In this document: positions 1-10,653 of the stretch, piece by piece
Layout: each line of letters starts with the position of its first letter
Numbering within the stretch: the first letter of the stretch is position 1
NCBI GenBank assembly: GCA_037389465.1
Contig: JAZARR010000260.1
Coordinates: 692,501-756,500 of the forward strand
DNA from: Baylisascaris procyonis
Lineage: Eukaryota > Nematoda > Chromadorea > Rhabditida > Ascarididae
DNA: 64,000 nt
Direction of reading: 5' to 3'
Translations under genes and position numbers: made by a program
The notes under the pieces: generated by a model
What the model was told of the DNA's origin: nothing
The model's input: the letters and a program-made list of their open reading frames with translations, nothing else
Database searches by the model: none

Positions 1-197
1 GCTGCACGATCCCATGTGGTCTAGTGGCTAGGATTTGTGGCTTTCACCCACGCGGCCCGGGTTCGATTCCCGGCATGGGAAGCTTCATACTAAATTACGG
101 CCCCTTCAGTTCTATGTTTTCTTGAAGGAGCACAGACTTCACGAGGTTCCTTATGCCGCCTCCCAGGAAGCTAATCCGACTTGATCCTGCTGCACGA

Positions 198-269
198 TCC
201 CATGTGGTGTAGTGGCTAGGATTCGTGGCTTTAACGCACGCGGCCCGGGTTCGATTCGCGGCATGGGAA
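198..269 (+). pseudogene. tRNA-Glu copy with TTA anticodon
   Basis: The anticodon loop reads CTTTAAC, so positions 34-36 are TTA, which would pair with UAA stop codons. The 3' anticodon strand is GCACG rather than CCACG, so the closing pair is lost, and the T stem has one mismatch (CGCGG). More likely decay than a working suppressor. Confidence 0.6.
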
Positions 270-385
270 ACTTCATCCTGCATTAAGGCTCCTTTAATTG
301 TATGTTTTCTTGAAGGAGCACACACTTCACCAGGTTCCTTATGCCGCCTCCTAGGAAGCTAGTCGGACTTGATCCTGCTGCACGA

Positions 386-457
386 TCCCATGTGGTCTAG
401 TGGCTAGGATTCGTGGCTTTCACCCACGCGGCCCGGGTTCGATTCCCGGCATGGGAA
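386..457 (+). tRNA. trnE-UUC: tRNA-Glu (TTC), consensus copy
   Basis: Identical to the array consensus over 72 nt, with all four stems paired. First downstream T4 is at 493-496. Confidence 0.85.
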
Positions 458-761
458 ATTTCATCCTCCATTAAGGCTCCTTCAATTGTATGTTTTCTTG
501 AAGGAGCACAGACTTCACGATGTTCCTTATGCCGCCTCCGAGGAAGCTAATCCGACTTGATCCTGCTTCACGATCCCATATGATCTAGTGCCTAGGATTC
601 GTGGCTTTCACCCACGCGGCCCGGGTTCGATTCCCGCCATGGGAAACTTCATCGTCCATTAAGGCCCCTTTAGTTATACGTTTTCTTGAAGAAGCGCAGA
701 CCTCACGAGGTTCCCCATGCCGCCTCCTAGGAAGCTAGTCCGACTTGATCCTGCTGCACGA

Positions 762-833
762 TCCCATGTGGTCTAGTGGCTAGGATTCGTGGCTTTCACC
801 CACGCGGCCCGGGTTCGATTCCCGGCATGGGAA
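762..833 (+). tRNA. trnE-UUC: tRNA-Glu (TTC), consensus copy
   Basis: Consensus sequence; T4 at 868-871. The next unit downstream is a truncated copy. Confidence 0.85.
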
Positions 834-938
834 ATTTCATCCTGGTTTAAGGCTCTTCAATTCTATGTTTTCTTAAAGGAGCACAGACCTCACGAGGTTC
901 CTTATGCCGCCTCCCAGGAAGCTAATCCGACTTGATCC

Positions 939-1003
939 TGGTCTAGTGGCTAGGATTCGTGGCTTTCACCCACGCGGCCCGGCTTCGATTCCCGGCATGG
1001 GAA
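939..1003 (+). pseudogene. Truncated tRNA-Glu, 5' acceptor deleted
   Basis: Founding form of the truncated class. A 17-bp deletion joins GATCCTG directly to GTCTAGTGG, removing the 5' acceptor strand. The T stem also has CCGGC (one mismatch). Boxes A and B survive. Confidence 0.8.
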
Positions 1004-1109
1004 ACTTCATCCTCCATTAAGGCCCCTTCAGTTGTACCTTTTCTTGAAGAAGCGCAGACTTCACGAGGTTCCCCATGCCGCCTCCCAGGAAGCTAATCCG
1101 ACTTGATCC

Positions 1110-1174
1110 TGGTCTAGTGGCTAGGATTCGTGGCTTTCACCCACGCGGCCCGGGTTCGATTCCCGCCATGGGAA
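1110..1174 (+). pseudogene. Truncated tRNA-Glu
   Basis: Same 17-bp deletion; the T stem 5' strand is consensus but the 3' strand is CCCGC. Confidence 0.8.
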
Positions 1175-1666
1175 ACTTCATCCTGCATTAAGGCCCCTTT
1201 AGTTATACGTTTTCTTGAAGGAGCACAGACTTCACGAGGTTCCTTATGCCCCCTCCCAGGAAGATAATCCGACTTGATCCTGCTGCACGATCCCATATGA
1301 TCTAGTGCCTAGGATTCGTGGCTTTCACCCACGCGGCCCGGGTTCGATTCCCGGCATGGGAAACTTCATCCTCCATTAAGGCCCCTTTAGTTATACGTTT
1401 TCTTGAAGGAGCACAGACTTCACGAGGTTCCCCATGCCGCCTCAATGGAACTTAATCAGACTTCTTTAGGCTGCGGGATCCCATGTGGTCTAGTGGCTAG
1501 GATTCGTGGCTTTCACAAACGCGGCCCGGGTTCGATTCGCGGCATGGGAAACTTCATCCTGCATTAAGGCCCCTTTAGTTATACGTTTTCTTGAAGGAGC
1601 ACGGACTTCACGAGGTTCCTTATGCCCCCTCCCAGGAAGCTAGTCCGACTTGATCCTGCTGCACGA

Positions 1667-1738
1667 TCCCATGTGATCTAGTGGCTAGGATTCGTGGCTC
1701 TCAGCCACGCGGCCCGGGTTCGATTCCCGGCATGGGAA
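1667..1738 (+). tRNA. trnE-CUC: tRNA-Glu (CTC), loop CTCTCAG
   Basis: The anticodon loop reads CTCTCAG, giving CTC, the second Glu isoacceptor, with G at position 38. Acceptor and T arms are consensus; position 10 is A (GTGATC). Confidence 0.7.
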
Positions 1739-2606
1739 ACTTCATCCTGCATTAAGGCCCCTTTAGTTATACGTTTTCTTGAAGGAGCACAGACTTCACG
1801 AGGTTCCTTATGCTCCCTCCCAGGAAGCTAATCCGACTTGATCCTGCTGCACGATCCCATATGATCTAGTGCCTAGGATTCGTGGCTTTCACCCACGCGG
1901 CCCGGGTTCGATTCCCGGCATGGGAAACTTCATCCTGCATTAAGGCTCCTTTAATTGTACGTTTTCTTGAAGGAGCACAGACTTCACGAGGTTCCTTATG
2001 CCGCCTCCCAGGAAGGTAATAGGACTTGATCCTGCTGCACGATCCCATGTGGTCTAGTGGCTAGGAATCGTGGCTTTCACCCACGCGGCCCGGGTTCGAT
2101 TCCCGGCATGGGAAATTTCATCCTACATTAAGGCTCCTTCAATTGTATGTTTTCTTGAAGGAGCACAAACTTCACGAGGATCCTTATGCCGCCTCCCAGG
2201 AAGGTATTAGGACTTGATCCTGCTGCACGATCCCATGTGGTCTAGTGGCTAGGATTCGTGGCTTTCACCCACGCTGCCCGGCTTCGATTCCCGGCATGGG
2301 AAACTTCATCCTGCATTAAGGCTCCTTTAATTGTACGTTTTCTTGAGTAACCGCAGACTTCACGAGGTTCCCCATGCCGCCTCAATGGAACTTAATCAGA
2401 CTTCTTTAGGCTGCGGGATCCCATGTGGTCTAGTGGCTAGGATTCGTGGCTTTCACAAACGCGGCCCGGGCTCGATTCCCGGCATGGGAAACTTCATCCT
2501 CCATTAAGGCCCCTTTAGTTGTACGTTTTGTTGAAGAAGCGCAGACTTCACGAGGTTCCCCATGCCGCCTCCCAGGAAGCTAGTCCGACTTGATCCTGCT
2601 ACACGA

Positions 2607-2678
2607 TCCCATGTGGTCTAGTGGCTAGGATTCGTGGCTTTCACCCACGCGGCCCGGGTTCGATTCCCGGCATGGGAA
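2607..2678 (+). tRNA. trnE-UUC: tRNA-Glu (TTC), consensus copy
   Basis: Consensus sequence; T4 at 2714-2717. Confidence 0.85.
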
Positions 2679-3734
2679 ACTTCATCCTGCATTAAGGCTC
2701 CTTTAATTGTACGTTTTCTTGAGGGAGCACAGACTTCACGACGTTCCTTATCCCGCCTCCCAGGAATCTAATCAGACTTGATCCTGCTGCACGATCCCAT
2801 GTGGTCTAGTGGCTAGGATTCGTGGATTTCACCCATGCGGCCCATGTTCGATTCCCGGCATGGGAAATTTCATCCTGCATTAAGGCTCCTTCAATTGTAT
2901 GTTTTCTTGAAGGAGCACAGACTTCACGAGGTTCCTTATGCCGCCTCCCAGGAAGCTAATCCGACTTGATTATGCTGCACGATCCCATGTGGTCTAGTAG
3001 CTAGGATTCGTGGCTTTCACCCACGCGCATCGGGTTCGATGCCCGGCATGGGAAACTTCATTCTGCATTAAGGCTCCTTTAATTTTACGTTTCCTTGAAG
3101 AAGCGCAGACTTCACGAGGTTCCCCATGCCGCCTCAATGGAACTTAATCAGACTTCTTTAGGCTGCGGGATCCCATGTGGTCTAGTGGCTAGGATTCGTG
3201 GCTTTCACCCACGCGGCCCGGGTTCGATTCCCGGCATCGGAAACTTCATCCTGCATTAAGGCCCCTTTAGTTATACGTTTTCTTGAAGGAGCACAGACTT
3301 CACGAGGTTCCTTATGCCCCCTCCTAGGAAGCTAGTCCGACTTGATCCTGCTGCACGACGCCATGTGGTCTAGTGGCTAGGATTCGTGGCTTTCACCCAC
3401 GCGGCCCGGGTTCGATTCCCGGCATGGGAAGCTTCATACTAAATTACGGCCCCTTCAGTTCTATGTTTTCTTGAAGGAGCACAGACTTCACGAGGTTCCT
3501 TATGCCGCCTCCCAGGAAGCTAATCCGACTTGATCCTGCTGCACGATCCCATGTGGTGTAGTGGCTAGGATTCGTGGCTTTCACCCACGCGGCCCGGGTT
3601 CGATTCGCGGCATGGGAAACTTCATCCTGCATTAAGGCTCCTTTAATTGTATGTTTTCTTGAAGGAGCACACACTTCACCAGGTTCCTTATGCCGCCTCC
3701 TAGGAAGCTAGTCGGACTTGATCCTGCTGCACGA

Positions 3735-3806
3735 TCCCATGTGGTATAGTGGCTAGGATTCGTGGCTCTCACCCACGCGGCCCGGGTTCGATTCCCGCCA
3801 TGGGAA
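3735..3806 (+). tRNA. trnE-CUC: tRNA-Glu (CTC)
   Basis: Loop CTCTCAC. The A box reads TGGTATAGTGG and the 3' T-stem strand reads CCCGC, one mismatch. Its counterpart 8380 keeps TTC. Confidence 0.65.
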
Positions 3807-3922
3807 ACTTCATCGTCCATTAAGGCCCCTTTAGTTATACGTTTTCTTGAAGAAGCGCAGACCTCACGAGGTCCCCCATGCCGCCTCCTAGGAAGCTAGC
3901 CCGACTTGATCCTGCTGCACGA

Positions 3923-3994
3923 TCCCATGTGCTCTAGTGGCTAGGATTCGTGGCTTTCACCCACGCGGCCCGGGTTCGATTCCCGGCATGGGAA
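3923..3994 (+). tRNA. trnE-UUC: tRNA-Glu (TTC), GTGCTC variant
   Basis: One change from consensus, G10 to C (GTGCTCTAGTGG), which weakens the first D-stem pair and the A box. Acceptor, anticodon and T arms are intact. Confidence 0.75.
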
Positions 3995-4109
3995 ATTTCA
4001 TCCTGCTTTAAGGCTCTTCAATTCTATGTTTTCTTAAAGGAGCACAGACTTCACGAGGTTCCTTATGCCCCCTCCCAGGAAGCTAATCCGACTTGATCCT
4101 GCTGCACGA

Positions 4110-4181
4110 TCCCATGTGGTATAGTGGCTAGGATTCGTGGCTCTCACCCACGCGGCCAGGGTTCGATTCCCGGCATGGGAA
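4110..4181 (+). tRNA. trnE-CUC: tRNA-Glu (CTC)
   Basis: Loop CTCTCAC with TGGTATAGTGG. CAGGG in place of CCGGG gives one T-stem mismatch. The same haplotype is seen at 5973, 8755, 9849 and 11334. Confidence 0.65.
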
Positions 4182-4287
4182 ACTTCATCCTCCATTAAGG
4201 CCCCTTTAGTTATACGTTTTCTTGAAGAAGCGCAGACCTCACGAGGTTCCTTATGCCGCCTCCCAGCAAGCTAATCCGACTTGATCC

Positions 4288-4352
4288 TGGTCTAGTGGCT
4301 AGGATTCGTGGCTTTCACCCACGCGGCCCGGCTTCGATTCCCGGCATGGGAA
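4288..4352 (+). pseudogene. Truncated tRNA-Glu
   Basis: Same deletion and CCGGC T stem; counterpart of 8933. Confidence 0.8.
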
Positions 4353-4844
4353 ACTTCATCCTCCATTAAGGCTCCTTTAATTGTACGTTTTCTTGAGTAA
4401 CCGCAGACTTCACGAGGTTCCCCATGCCGCCTCAATGGAACTTAATCAGACTTCTTTAGGCTGCGGGATCCCATGTGGTCTAGTGGCTAGGATTCGTGGC
4501 TTTCACCCACGCTGCCCGGCTTCGATTCCCGGCATGGGAAACTTCATCCTGCATTAAGGCCCCTTTAGTTATACGTTTTCTTGAAGGAGCACAGACTTCA
4601 CGAGGTTCCTTATGCCGCCTCCGAGGAAGCTAATCCGACTTGATCCTGCTTCACGATCCCATATGATCTAGTGCCTAGGATTCGTGGCTTTCACCCACGC
4701 GGCCCGGGTTCGATTCCCGGCATCGGAAACTTCATCCTGCATTAAGGCCCCTTTAGTTATACGTTTTCTTGAAGGAGAACAGACTTCACGAGGTTCCTTA
4801 TGCCCCCTCCCAGGATGCTAATCCGACTTGATCCTGCTGCACGA

Positions 4845-4916
4845 TCCCATGTGGTAGAGTGGCTAGGATTCGTGGCTTTTACCCACGCGGCCCGGGTTCG
4901 ATTCCCGGCATGGGAA
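4845..4916 (+). pseudogene. tRNA-Glu body with TTT (Lys) anticodon
   Basis: Loop CTTTTAC gives anticodon TTT. Acceptor, anticodon and T stems are otherwise fully paired. The A box has TGGTAGAGTGG. If expressed and charged with Glu, it would misread Lys codons. Confidence 0.6.
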
Positions 4917-5032
4917 ACTTCATCCTCCATTGAGGCCCCTTTAGTCATATGATTTTTTTAAGAACCGCAGACTTCACGAGGTTCCCCATGCCGCCTCCCA
5001 GGAAGATATTCGGAGTTGTTTCTGCTGCAGGA

Positions 5033-5104
5033 TCGCATGTGATCTAGTGGCTAGGATTCGTGGCTCTCACCCACGCGGCCCGGGTTCGATTCCCGGCATG
5101 GGAA
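5033..5104 (+). tRNA. trnE-CUC: tRNA-Glu (CTC), acceptor mismatch
   Basis: Loop CTCTCAC with an intact T arm. The acceptor strand TCGCATG has one mismatch, and the upstream spacer is divergent (GGAGTTGTTTCTGC). Confidence 0.6.
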
Positions 5105-5596
5105 ACTTCATCCTGCATTAAGGCCCCTTTAGTTATACGTTTTCTTGAAGGAGCACAGACTTCACGAGCATCCTTATGCCGCCTCCCAGGAAGCTAATCC
5201 GACTTGATCCTGCTGCACGATCCCATATGATCTAGTGCCTAGGATTCGTGGCTTTCACCCACGCGGCCCTGGTTCGATTCCCGGCATGGGAAACTTCATC
5301 CTCAATTAAGGCCCCTTCAGTTGTACCTTTTCTTGAAGAAGCGCAGACTTCACGAGGTTCCCCATGCCGCCTCCCAGGAAGCTAGTCCGACTTGATCCTG
5401 CTGCACGATCCCATGTGGTCTAGTGGCTAGGATTCGTGGCTTTCACCCACGTGGCCCGAGATCGATTCCCGCCATGGGAAACTTCATCCTCCATTAAAGC
5501 CCCTTTAGTTATACGTTTTCTTGAAGAAGCGCAGACCTCACGAGGTCCCCCATGCCGCCTCCTAGGAAGCTAGCCCGACTTGATCCTGCTGCACGA

Positions 5597-5668
5597 TCCC
5601 ATGTGCTCTAGTGGCTAGGATTCGTGGCTTTCACCCACGCGGCCCGGGTTCGATTCCCGGCATGGGAA
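5597..5668 (+). tRNA. trnE-UUC: tRNA-Glu (TTC), GTGCTC variant
   Basis: Same single G10-to-C change as the copy at 3923; everything else is consensus. Confidence 0.75.
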
Positions 5669-5972
5669 ATTTCATCCTCCATTAAGGCTCCTTCAATTGT
5701 ATGTTTTCTTGAAGGAGCACAGACTTCACGATGTTCCTTATGCCGCCTCCGAGGAAGCTAATCCGACTTGATCCTGCTTCACGATCCCATATGATCTAGT
5801 GCCTAGGATTCGTGGCTTTCACCCACGCGGCCCGTGTTCGATTCCCGGCATCGGAAACTTCATCCTGCATTAAGGCCACTTTAGTTATACGTTTTCTTGA
5901 AGGAGCACAGACTTCACGAGGTTCCTTATGCCCCCTCCCAGGAAGCTAATCCGACTTGATCCTGCTGCACGA

Positions 5973-6044
5973 TCCCATGTGGTATAGTGGCTAGGATTCG
6001 TGGCTCTCACCCACGCGGCCAGGGTTCGATTCCCGGCATGGGAA
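5973..6044 (+). tRNA. trnE-CUC: tRNA-Glu (CTC)
   Basis: Same haplotype as 4110: CTCTCAC loop, TATAG box A, CAGGG T stem. Confidence 0.65.
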
Positions 6045-6338
6045 ACTTCATCCTCCATTAAGGCCCCTTTAGTTATACGTTTTCTTGAAGAAGCGCAGAC
6101 CTCACGAGGTTCCCCATGCCGCCTCCTAGGAAGCTAGTCCGACTTGATCCTGCTGCACGATCCCATGCGGTCTAGTGGCTAGGATTCGTGGCTTTCACCC
6201 ACGCGCCCCGGGTTCGATTCCCGGCATGGGAAGCTTCATACTAAATTACGGCCCCTTCAGTTGTATGTTTTCTTGAAGGAGCACAGACTTCACGAGGTTC
6301 CTTATGCCGCCTCCCAGGAAGCTAATCCGTCTTGATCC

Positions 6339-6403
6339 TGGTCTAGTGGCTAGGATTCGTGGCTTTCACCCACGCGGCCCGGCTTCGATTCCCGGCATGG
6401 GAA
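6339..6403 (+). pseudogene. Truncated tRNA-Glu
   Basis: Same deletion and CCGGC T stem, with an upstream spacer substitution (CCGTCTTG). Confidence 0.8.
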
Positions 6404-7073
6404 ACTTCATCCTCCATTAAGGCCCCTTCAGTTGTACCTTTTCTTGAAGAAGCGCAGACTTCACGAGGTTCCCCATGCCGCCTCCCAGGAAGCTAGTCCG
6501 ACTTGATCCTGCTGCACGATCCCATGTGGTGTAGTGGCTAGGATTCGTGGCTTTCACCCACGCGGCCGGGGTTCGATTCGCGGCATGGGAAACTTCATCC
6601 TGCATTAAGGCTCCTTTAATTGTATGTTTTCTTGAAGGAGCACACACTTCACGAGGGTCCTTATGCCGCCTCCCAGGAAGCTAATCGGACTTGTTCCTGC
6701 TGCAGGATCCCATGTGGTCTAGTGGCTAGGATTCGTGGCTTTCACCCTCGCGGCCCGGCTTCGATTCCCGGCATGGGAAACTTCATCCTGCATTAAGGCT
6801 CCTTTAATTGTACGTTTTCTTGAAGAACCGCAGACTTCACGAGGATCCCGATGCCGCCTCAATTTAAATTAATCAGACTTCTTTAGGCTGCGGGATCCCA
6901 TGTGGTCTAGTGGCTAGGATTCGTGGCTTTCACCCACGCGCCCCGGTTTCGATTCCCGGCATGGGAAACTTCATCCCAAATTACGACCCCTTCACTTGTA
7001 TATTTTCTTGAAGGAGCACAGACTTCACGAGGTTCCTTATGCCGCCTCCCAGGAAGCTAACCCGGCTTGATCC

Positions 7074-7137
7074 TGGTCTAGTGGCTAGGATTCGTGCTTT
7101 CACCCACGCGGCCCGGGTTCGATTCCCGGCATGGGAA
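7074..7137 (+). pseudogene. Truncated tRNA-Glu with anticodon-stem deletion
   Basis: Same 5' deletion plus loss of one G before the anticodon loop (CGTGCTTTCAC). Confidence 0.8.
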
Positions 7138-7440
7138 ATTTCATCCTGCCTTAAGGCTCTTCAATTCTATGTTTTCTTAAAGGAGCACAGACTTCACGAG
7201 GTTCCTTATGCCGCCTCCCAGGAAGCTAATCCGACTTGATCCTGCTGCACGATCCCATGTGGTCTAGTGGCGAGGATTCGTGGCTTTCACCCACGCGGCC
7301 CGGGTTCGATTCCCGGCATGGGAAACTTCATTCTGCATTAAGGCTCCTTTAATTTTACGTTTCCTTGAAGAAGCGCAGACTTCACGAGGTTCCCCATGCC
7401 GCCTCAATGGAACATAATCAGACTTCTTTAGGCTGCGGGA

Positions 7441-7512
7441 TCCCATGTGGTCTAGTGGCTAGGATTCGTGGCTTTCACCCACGCGGCCCGGGTTCGATTC
7501 CCGGCATGGGAA
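7441..7512 (+). tRNA. trnE-UUC: tRNA-Glu (TTC), consensus copy
   Basis: Consensus sequence behind the alternative upstream spacer (GGCTGCGGGA); T4 at 7547-7550. Confidence 0.85.
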
Positions 7513-8003
7513 ATTTCATCCTGCCTTAAGGCTCTTCAATTCTATGTTTTCTTAAAGGAGCACAGACTTCACGAGGTTCCTTATGCCGCCTCCCAGGAAG
7601 CTAATCCGACTTGATCCTGCTGCACGATCCCATGTGGTCTAGTGGCGAGGATTCGTGGCTTTCACCCACGCGGCCCGGGTTCGATTCCCGGCATGGGAAA
7701 CTTCATTCTGCATTAAGGCTCCTTTAATTTTACGTTTCCTTGAAGAAGCGCAGACTTCACGAGGTTCCCCATGCCGCCTCAATGGAACTTAATCAGACTT
7801 CTTTAGGCTGCGGGATCCCATGTGGTCTAGTGGCTAGGATTCGTGGCTTTCACCCACGCGGCCCGGGTTCGATTCCCGGCATCGGAAACTTCATCCTGCA
7901 TTAAGGCCCCTTTAGTTATACGTTTTCTTGAAGGAGCACAGACTTCACGAGGTTCCTTATGCCCCCTCCTAGGAAGCTAGTCCGACTTGATCCTGCTGCA
8001 CGA

Positions 8004-8075
8004 TCCCATGTGGTCTAGTGGCTAGGATTCGTGGCTTTCACCCACGCGGCCCGGGTTCGATTCCCGGCATGGGAA
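8004..8075 (+). tRNA. trnE-UUC: tRNA-Glu (TTC), consensus copy
   Basis: Consensus sequence; T4 at 8111-8114. Its counterpart at 3359 has a broken acceptor stem. Confidence 0.85.
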
Positions 8076-8567
8076 GCTTCATACTAAATTACGGCCCCTT
8101 CAGCTCTATGTTTTCTTGAAGGAGCACAGACTTCACGAGGTTCCTTATGCCGCCTCCCAGGAAGCTAATCCGACTTGATCCTGCTGCACGATCCCATGTG
8201 GTGTAGTGGCTAGGATTCGTGGCTTTCACCCACGCGGCCCGGGTTCGATTCGCGGCATGGGAAACTTCATCCTGCATTAAGGCTCCTTTAATTGTATGTT
8301 TTCTTGAAGGAGCACACACTTCACCAGGTTCCTTATGCCGCCTCCTAGGAAGCTAGTCGGACTTGATCCTGCTGCACGATCCCATGTGGTCTAGTGGCTA
8401 GGATTCGTGGCTTTCACCCACGCGGCCCGGGTTCGATTCCCGCCATGGGAAACTTCATCGTCCATTAAGGCCCCTTTAGTTATACGTTTTCTTGAAGAAG
8501 CGCAGACCTCACGAGGTCCCCCATGCCGCCTCCTAGGAAGCTAGCCCGACTTGATCCTGCTGCACGA

Positions 8568-8639
8568 TCCCATGTGCTCTAGTGGCTAGGATTCGTGGCT
8601 TTCACCCACGCGGCCCGGGTTCGATTCCCGGCATGGGAA
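8568..8639 (+). tRNA. trnE-UUC: tRNA-Glu (TTC), GTGCTC variant
   Basis: G10-to-C variant; 4,645-bp counterpart of 3923. Confidence 0.75.
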
Positions 8640-8754
8640 ATTTCATCCTGCTTTAAGGCTCTTCAATTCTATGTTTTCTTAAAGGAGCACAGACTTCACG
8701 AGGTTCCTTATGCCCCCTCCCAGGAAGCTAATCCGACTTGATCCTGCTGCACGA

Positions 8755-8826
8755 TCCCATGTGGTATAGTGGCTAGGATTCGTGGCTCTCACCCACGCGG
8801 CCAGGGTTCGATTCCCGGCATGGGAA
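8755..8826 (+). tRNA. trnE-CUC: tRNA-Glu (CTC)
   Basis: 4,645-bp counterpart of 4110 with the same three markers. Confidence 0.65.
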
Positions 8827-8932
8827 ACTTCGTCCTCCATTAAGGCCCCTTTAGTTATACGTTTTCTTGAAGAAGCGCAGACCTCACGAGGTTCCTTATG
8901 CCGCCTCCCAGGAAGCTAATCCGACTTGATCC

Positions 8933-8997
8933 TGGTCTAGTGGCTAGGATTCGTGGCTTTCACCCACGCGGCCCGGCTTCGATTCCCGGCATGGGAA
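8933..8997 (+). pseudogene. Truncated tRNA-Glu
   Basis: Counterpart of 4288, directly followed by a second truncated unit at 9104. Confidence 0.8.
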
Positions 8998-9103
8998 ACT
9001 TCATCCTCCATTAAGGCCCCTTCAGTTGTACCTTTTCTTGAAGAAGCGCAGACTTCACGAGGTTCCCCATGCCGCCTCCCAGGAAGCTAATCCGACTTGA
9101 TCC

Positions 9104-9168
9104 TGGTCTAGTGGCTAGGATTCGTGGCTTTCGCCCACGCGGCCCGGCTTCGATTCCCGGCATGGGAA
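9104..9168 (+). pseudogene. Truncated tRNA-Glu, CTTTCGC loop
   Basis: Same deletion; A37 of the anticodon loop is G. First unit of the 1,485-bp duplication. Confidence 0.8.
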
Positions 9169-9472
9169 ACTTCATCCTCAATTAAGGCCCCTTCAGTTGT
9201 ACCTTTTCTTGAAGAAGCGCAGACTTCACGAGGTTCCCCATGCCGCCTCCCAGGAAGCTAGTCCGACTTGATCCTGCTGCACGATCCCATGTGGTCTAGT
9301 GGCTAGGATTCGTGGCTTTCACCCACGTGGCCCGAGATCGGCTCCCGCCATGGGAAACTTCATCCTCCATTAAGGCCCCTTTAGTTATAAGTTTTCTTGA
9401 AGAAGCGCAGACCTCACGAGGTCCCCCATGCCGCCTCCTAGGAAGTTAGCCCGACTTGATCCTGCTGCACGA

Positions 9473-9544
9473 TCCCATGTGCTCTAGTGGCTAGGATTCG
9501 TGGCTTTCACCCACGCGGCCCGGGTTCGATTCCCGGCATGGGAA
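9473..9544 (+). tRNA. trnE-UUC: tRNA-Glu (TTC), GTGCTC variant
   Basis: G10-to-C variant. Its 1,485-bp counterpart at 10958 has an extra T-stem change (CCCTGG). Confidence 0.75.
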
Positions 9545-9848
9545 ATTTCATCCTCCATTAAGGCTCCTTCAATTGTATGTTTTCTTGAAGGAGCACAGAC
9601 TTCACGATGTTCCTTATGCCGCCTCCGAGGAAGCTAATCCGACTTGATCCTGCTTCACGATCCCATATGATCTAGTGCCTAGGATTCGTGGCTTTCACCC
9701 ACGCGGCCCGGGTTCGATTCCCGGCATCGGAAACTTCATCCTGCATTAAGGCCACTTTAGTTATACGTTTTCTTGAAGGAGCACAGACTTCACGAGGTTC
9801 CTTATGCCCCCTCCCAGGAAGCTAATCCGACTTGATCCTGCTGCACGA

Positions 9849-9920
9849 TCCCATGTGGTATAGTGGCTAGGATTCGTGGCTCTCACCCACGCGGCCAGGG
9901 TTCGATTCCCGGCATGGGAA
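9849..9920 (+). tRNA. trnE-CUC: tRNA-Glu (CTC)
   Basis: Fifth unit of the first 1,485-bp block; CTCTCAC loop, CAGGG T stem, intact acceptor. Confidence 0.65.
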
Positions 9921-10588
9921 ACTTCATCCTCCATTAAGGCCCCTTTAGTTATACGTTTTCTTGGAGAAGCGCAGACCTCACGAGGTTCCCCATGCCGCCT
10001 CCTAGGAAGCTAGTCCGACTTGATCCTGCTGCACGATCCCATGTGGTCCAGTGGCTAGGATTCGTGGCTTTCACCCACGCGGCCCGGGTTCGATTCCCGG
10101 CATGGGAAGCTTCATACTAAATTACGGCCCCTTCAGTTGTATGTTTTCTTGAAGGAGCACAGACTTCACGAGGTTCCTTATGCCGCCTCCCAGGAAGCTA
10201 ATCCGACTTGATCCTGCTGCACGATCCCATGTGGTGTAGTGGCTAGGATTCGTGGCTTTCACCCACGCGGCCCGGGTTCGATTCGCGGCATGGGAAATTT
10301 CATCCTGCCTTAAGGCTCTTCAATTCTATGTTTTCTTAAAGGAGCACAGACTTCACGAGGTTCCTTATGCCGCCTCCCAGGAAGCTAATCCGACTTGATC
10401 CTTCTGCACGATCCCATGTGGTTTGTGGCGAGGATTCGTGGCTTTCACCCACGCGGCCCGGGTTCGATTCCCGGCATGGGAAACTTCATTCTGCATTAAG
10501 GCTCCTTCAGTTGTACCTTTTCTTGAAGAAGCGCAGACTTCACGAGGTTCCCCATGCCGCCTCCCAGGAAGCTAATCCGACTTGATCC

Positions 10589-10653
10589 TGGTCTAGTGGC
10601 TAGGATTCGTGGCTTTCGCCCACGCGGCCCGGCTTCGATTCCCGGCATGGGAA
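10589..10653 (+). pseudogene. Truncated tRNA-Glu, CTTTCGC loop
   Basis: Second-block counterpart of 9104 with identical markers. Confidence 0.8.

Larger units (their letters stand above)
3171..4352 (+). repeat. Segment repeated 4,645 bp downstream (7816-8997)
   Basis: Units at 3171, 3359, 3547, 3735, 3923, 4110 and 4288 match units at 7816, 8004, 8192, 8380, 8568, 8755 and 8933 in order and type. Two differences matter: 3735 has anticodon CTC where 8380 has TTC, and 3359 has a damaged 5' acceptor (CGCCATG) where 8004 is intact. The first units of the window (10, 198, 386) resemble 3359-3735 as well. Confidence 0.85.
10..4728 (+). pseudogene. Other variant tRNA-Glu copies, block 1
   Basis: Starts and defects (each 72 nt). 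10: anticodon stem TGTGG, otherwise intact. 574, 1291, 1855, 4657: TATGATCTAGTGCC class, which breaks the last acceptor pair and changes the D-loop GG. 1479 and 2419: AAACG disrupts the anticodon stem. 2043: GGAAT in the D arm, otherwise intact. 2231 and 4469: CCGGC T stem. 2795: box B altered (CCCATGTTCG). 2983: T-arm changes. 3171: acceptor CATCGGA. 3359: acceptor CGCCATG. 3547: CGCGG T stem. All except 2795 keep loop CTTTCAC; 2795 has ATTTCAC, still TTC. Confidence 0.75.
5221..8451 (+). pseudogene. Other variant tRNA-Glu copies, block 2
   Basis: Starts and defects. 5221 and 5785: TATGATCTAGTGCC class, 5785 also CATCGGA. 5409: T arm ruined (GAGATCGATT). 6161: GCGGTC and GCGCCCC, still mostly paired. 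6520: CGCGG T stem. 6708: CCCTCG anticodon stem and CCGGC. 6896: CCCCGGTTTCG T stem. 7253 and 7628: D-loop CGAGG, stems otherwise intact. 7816: acceptor CATCGGA only. 8192: CGCGG T stem. 8380: CCCGC T stem. Anticodon TTC throughout. Confidence 0.75.
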
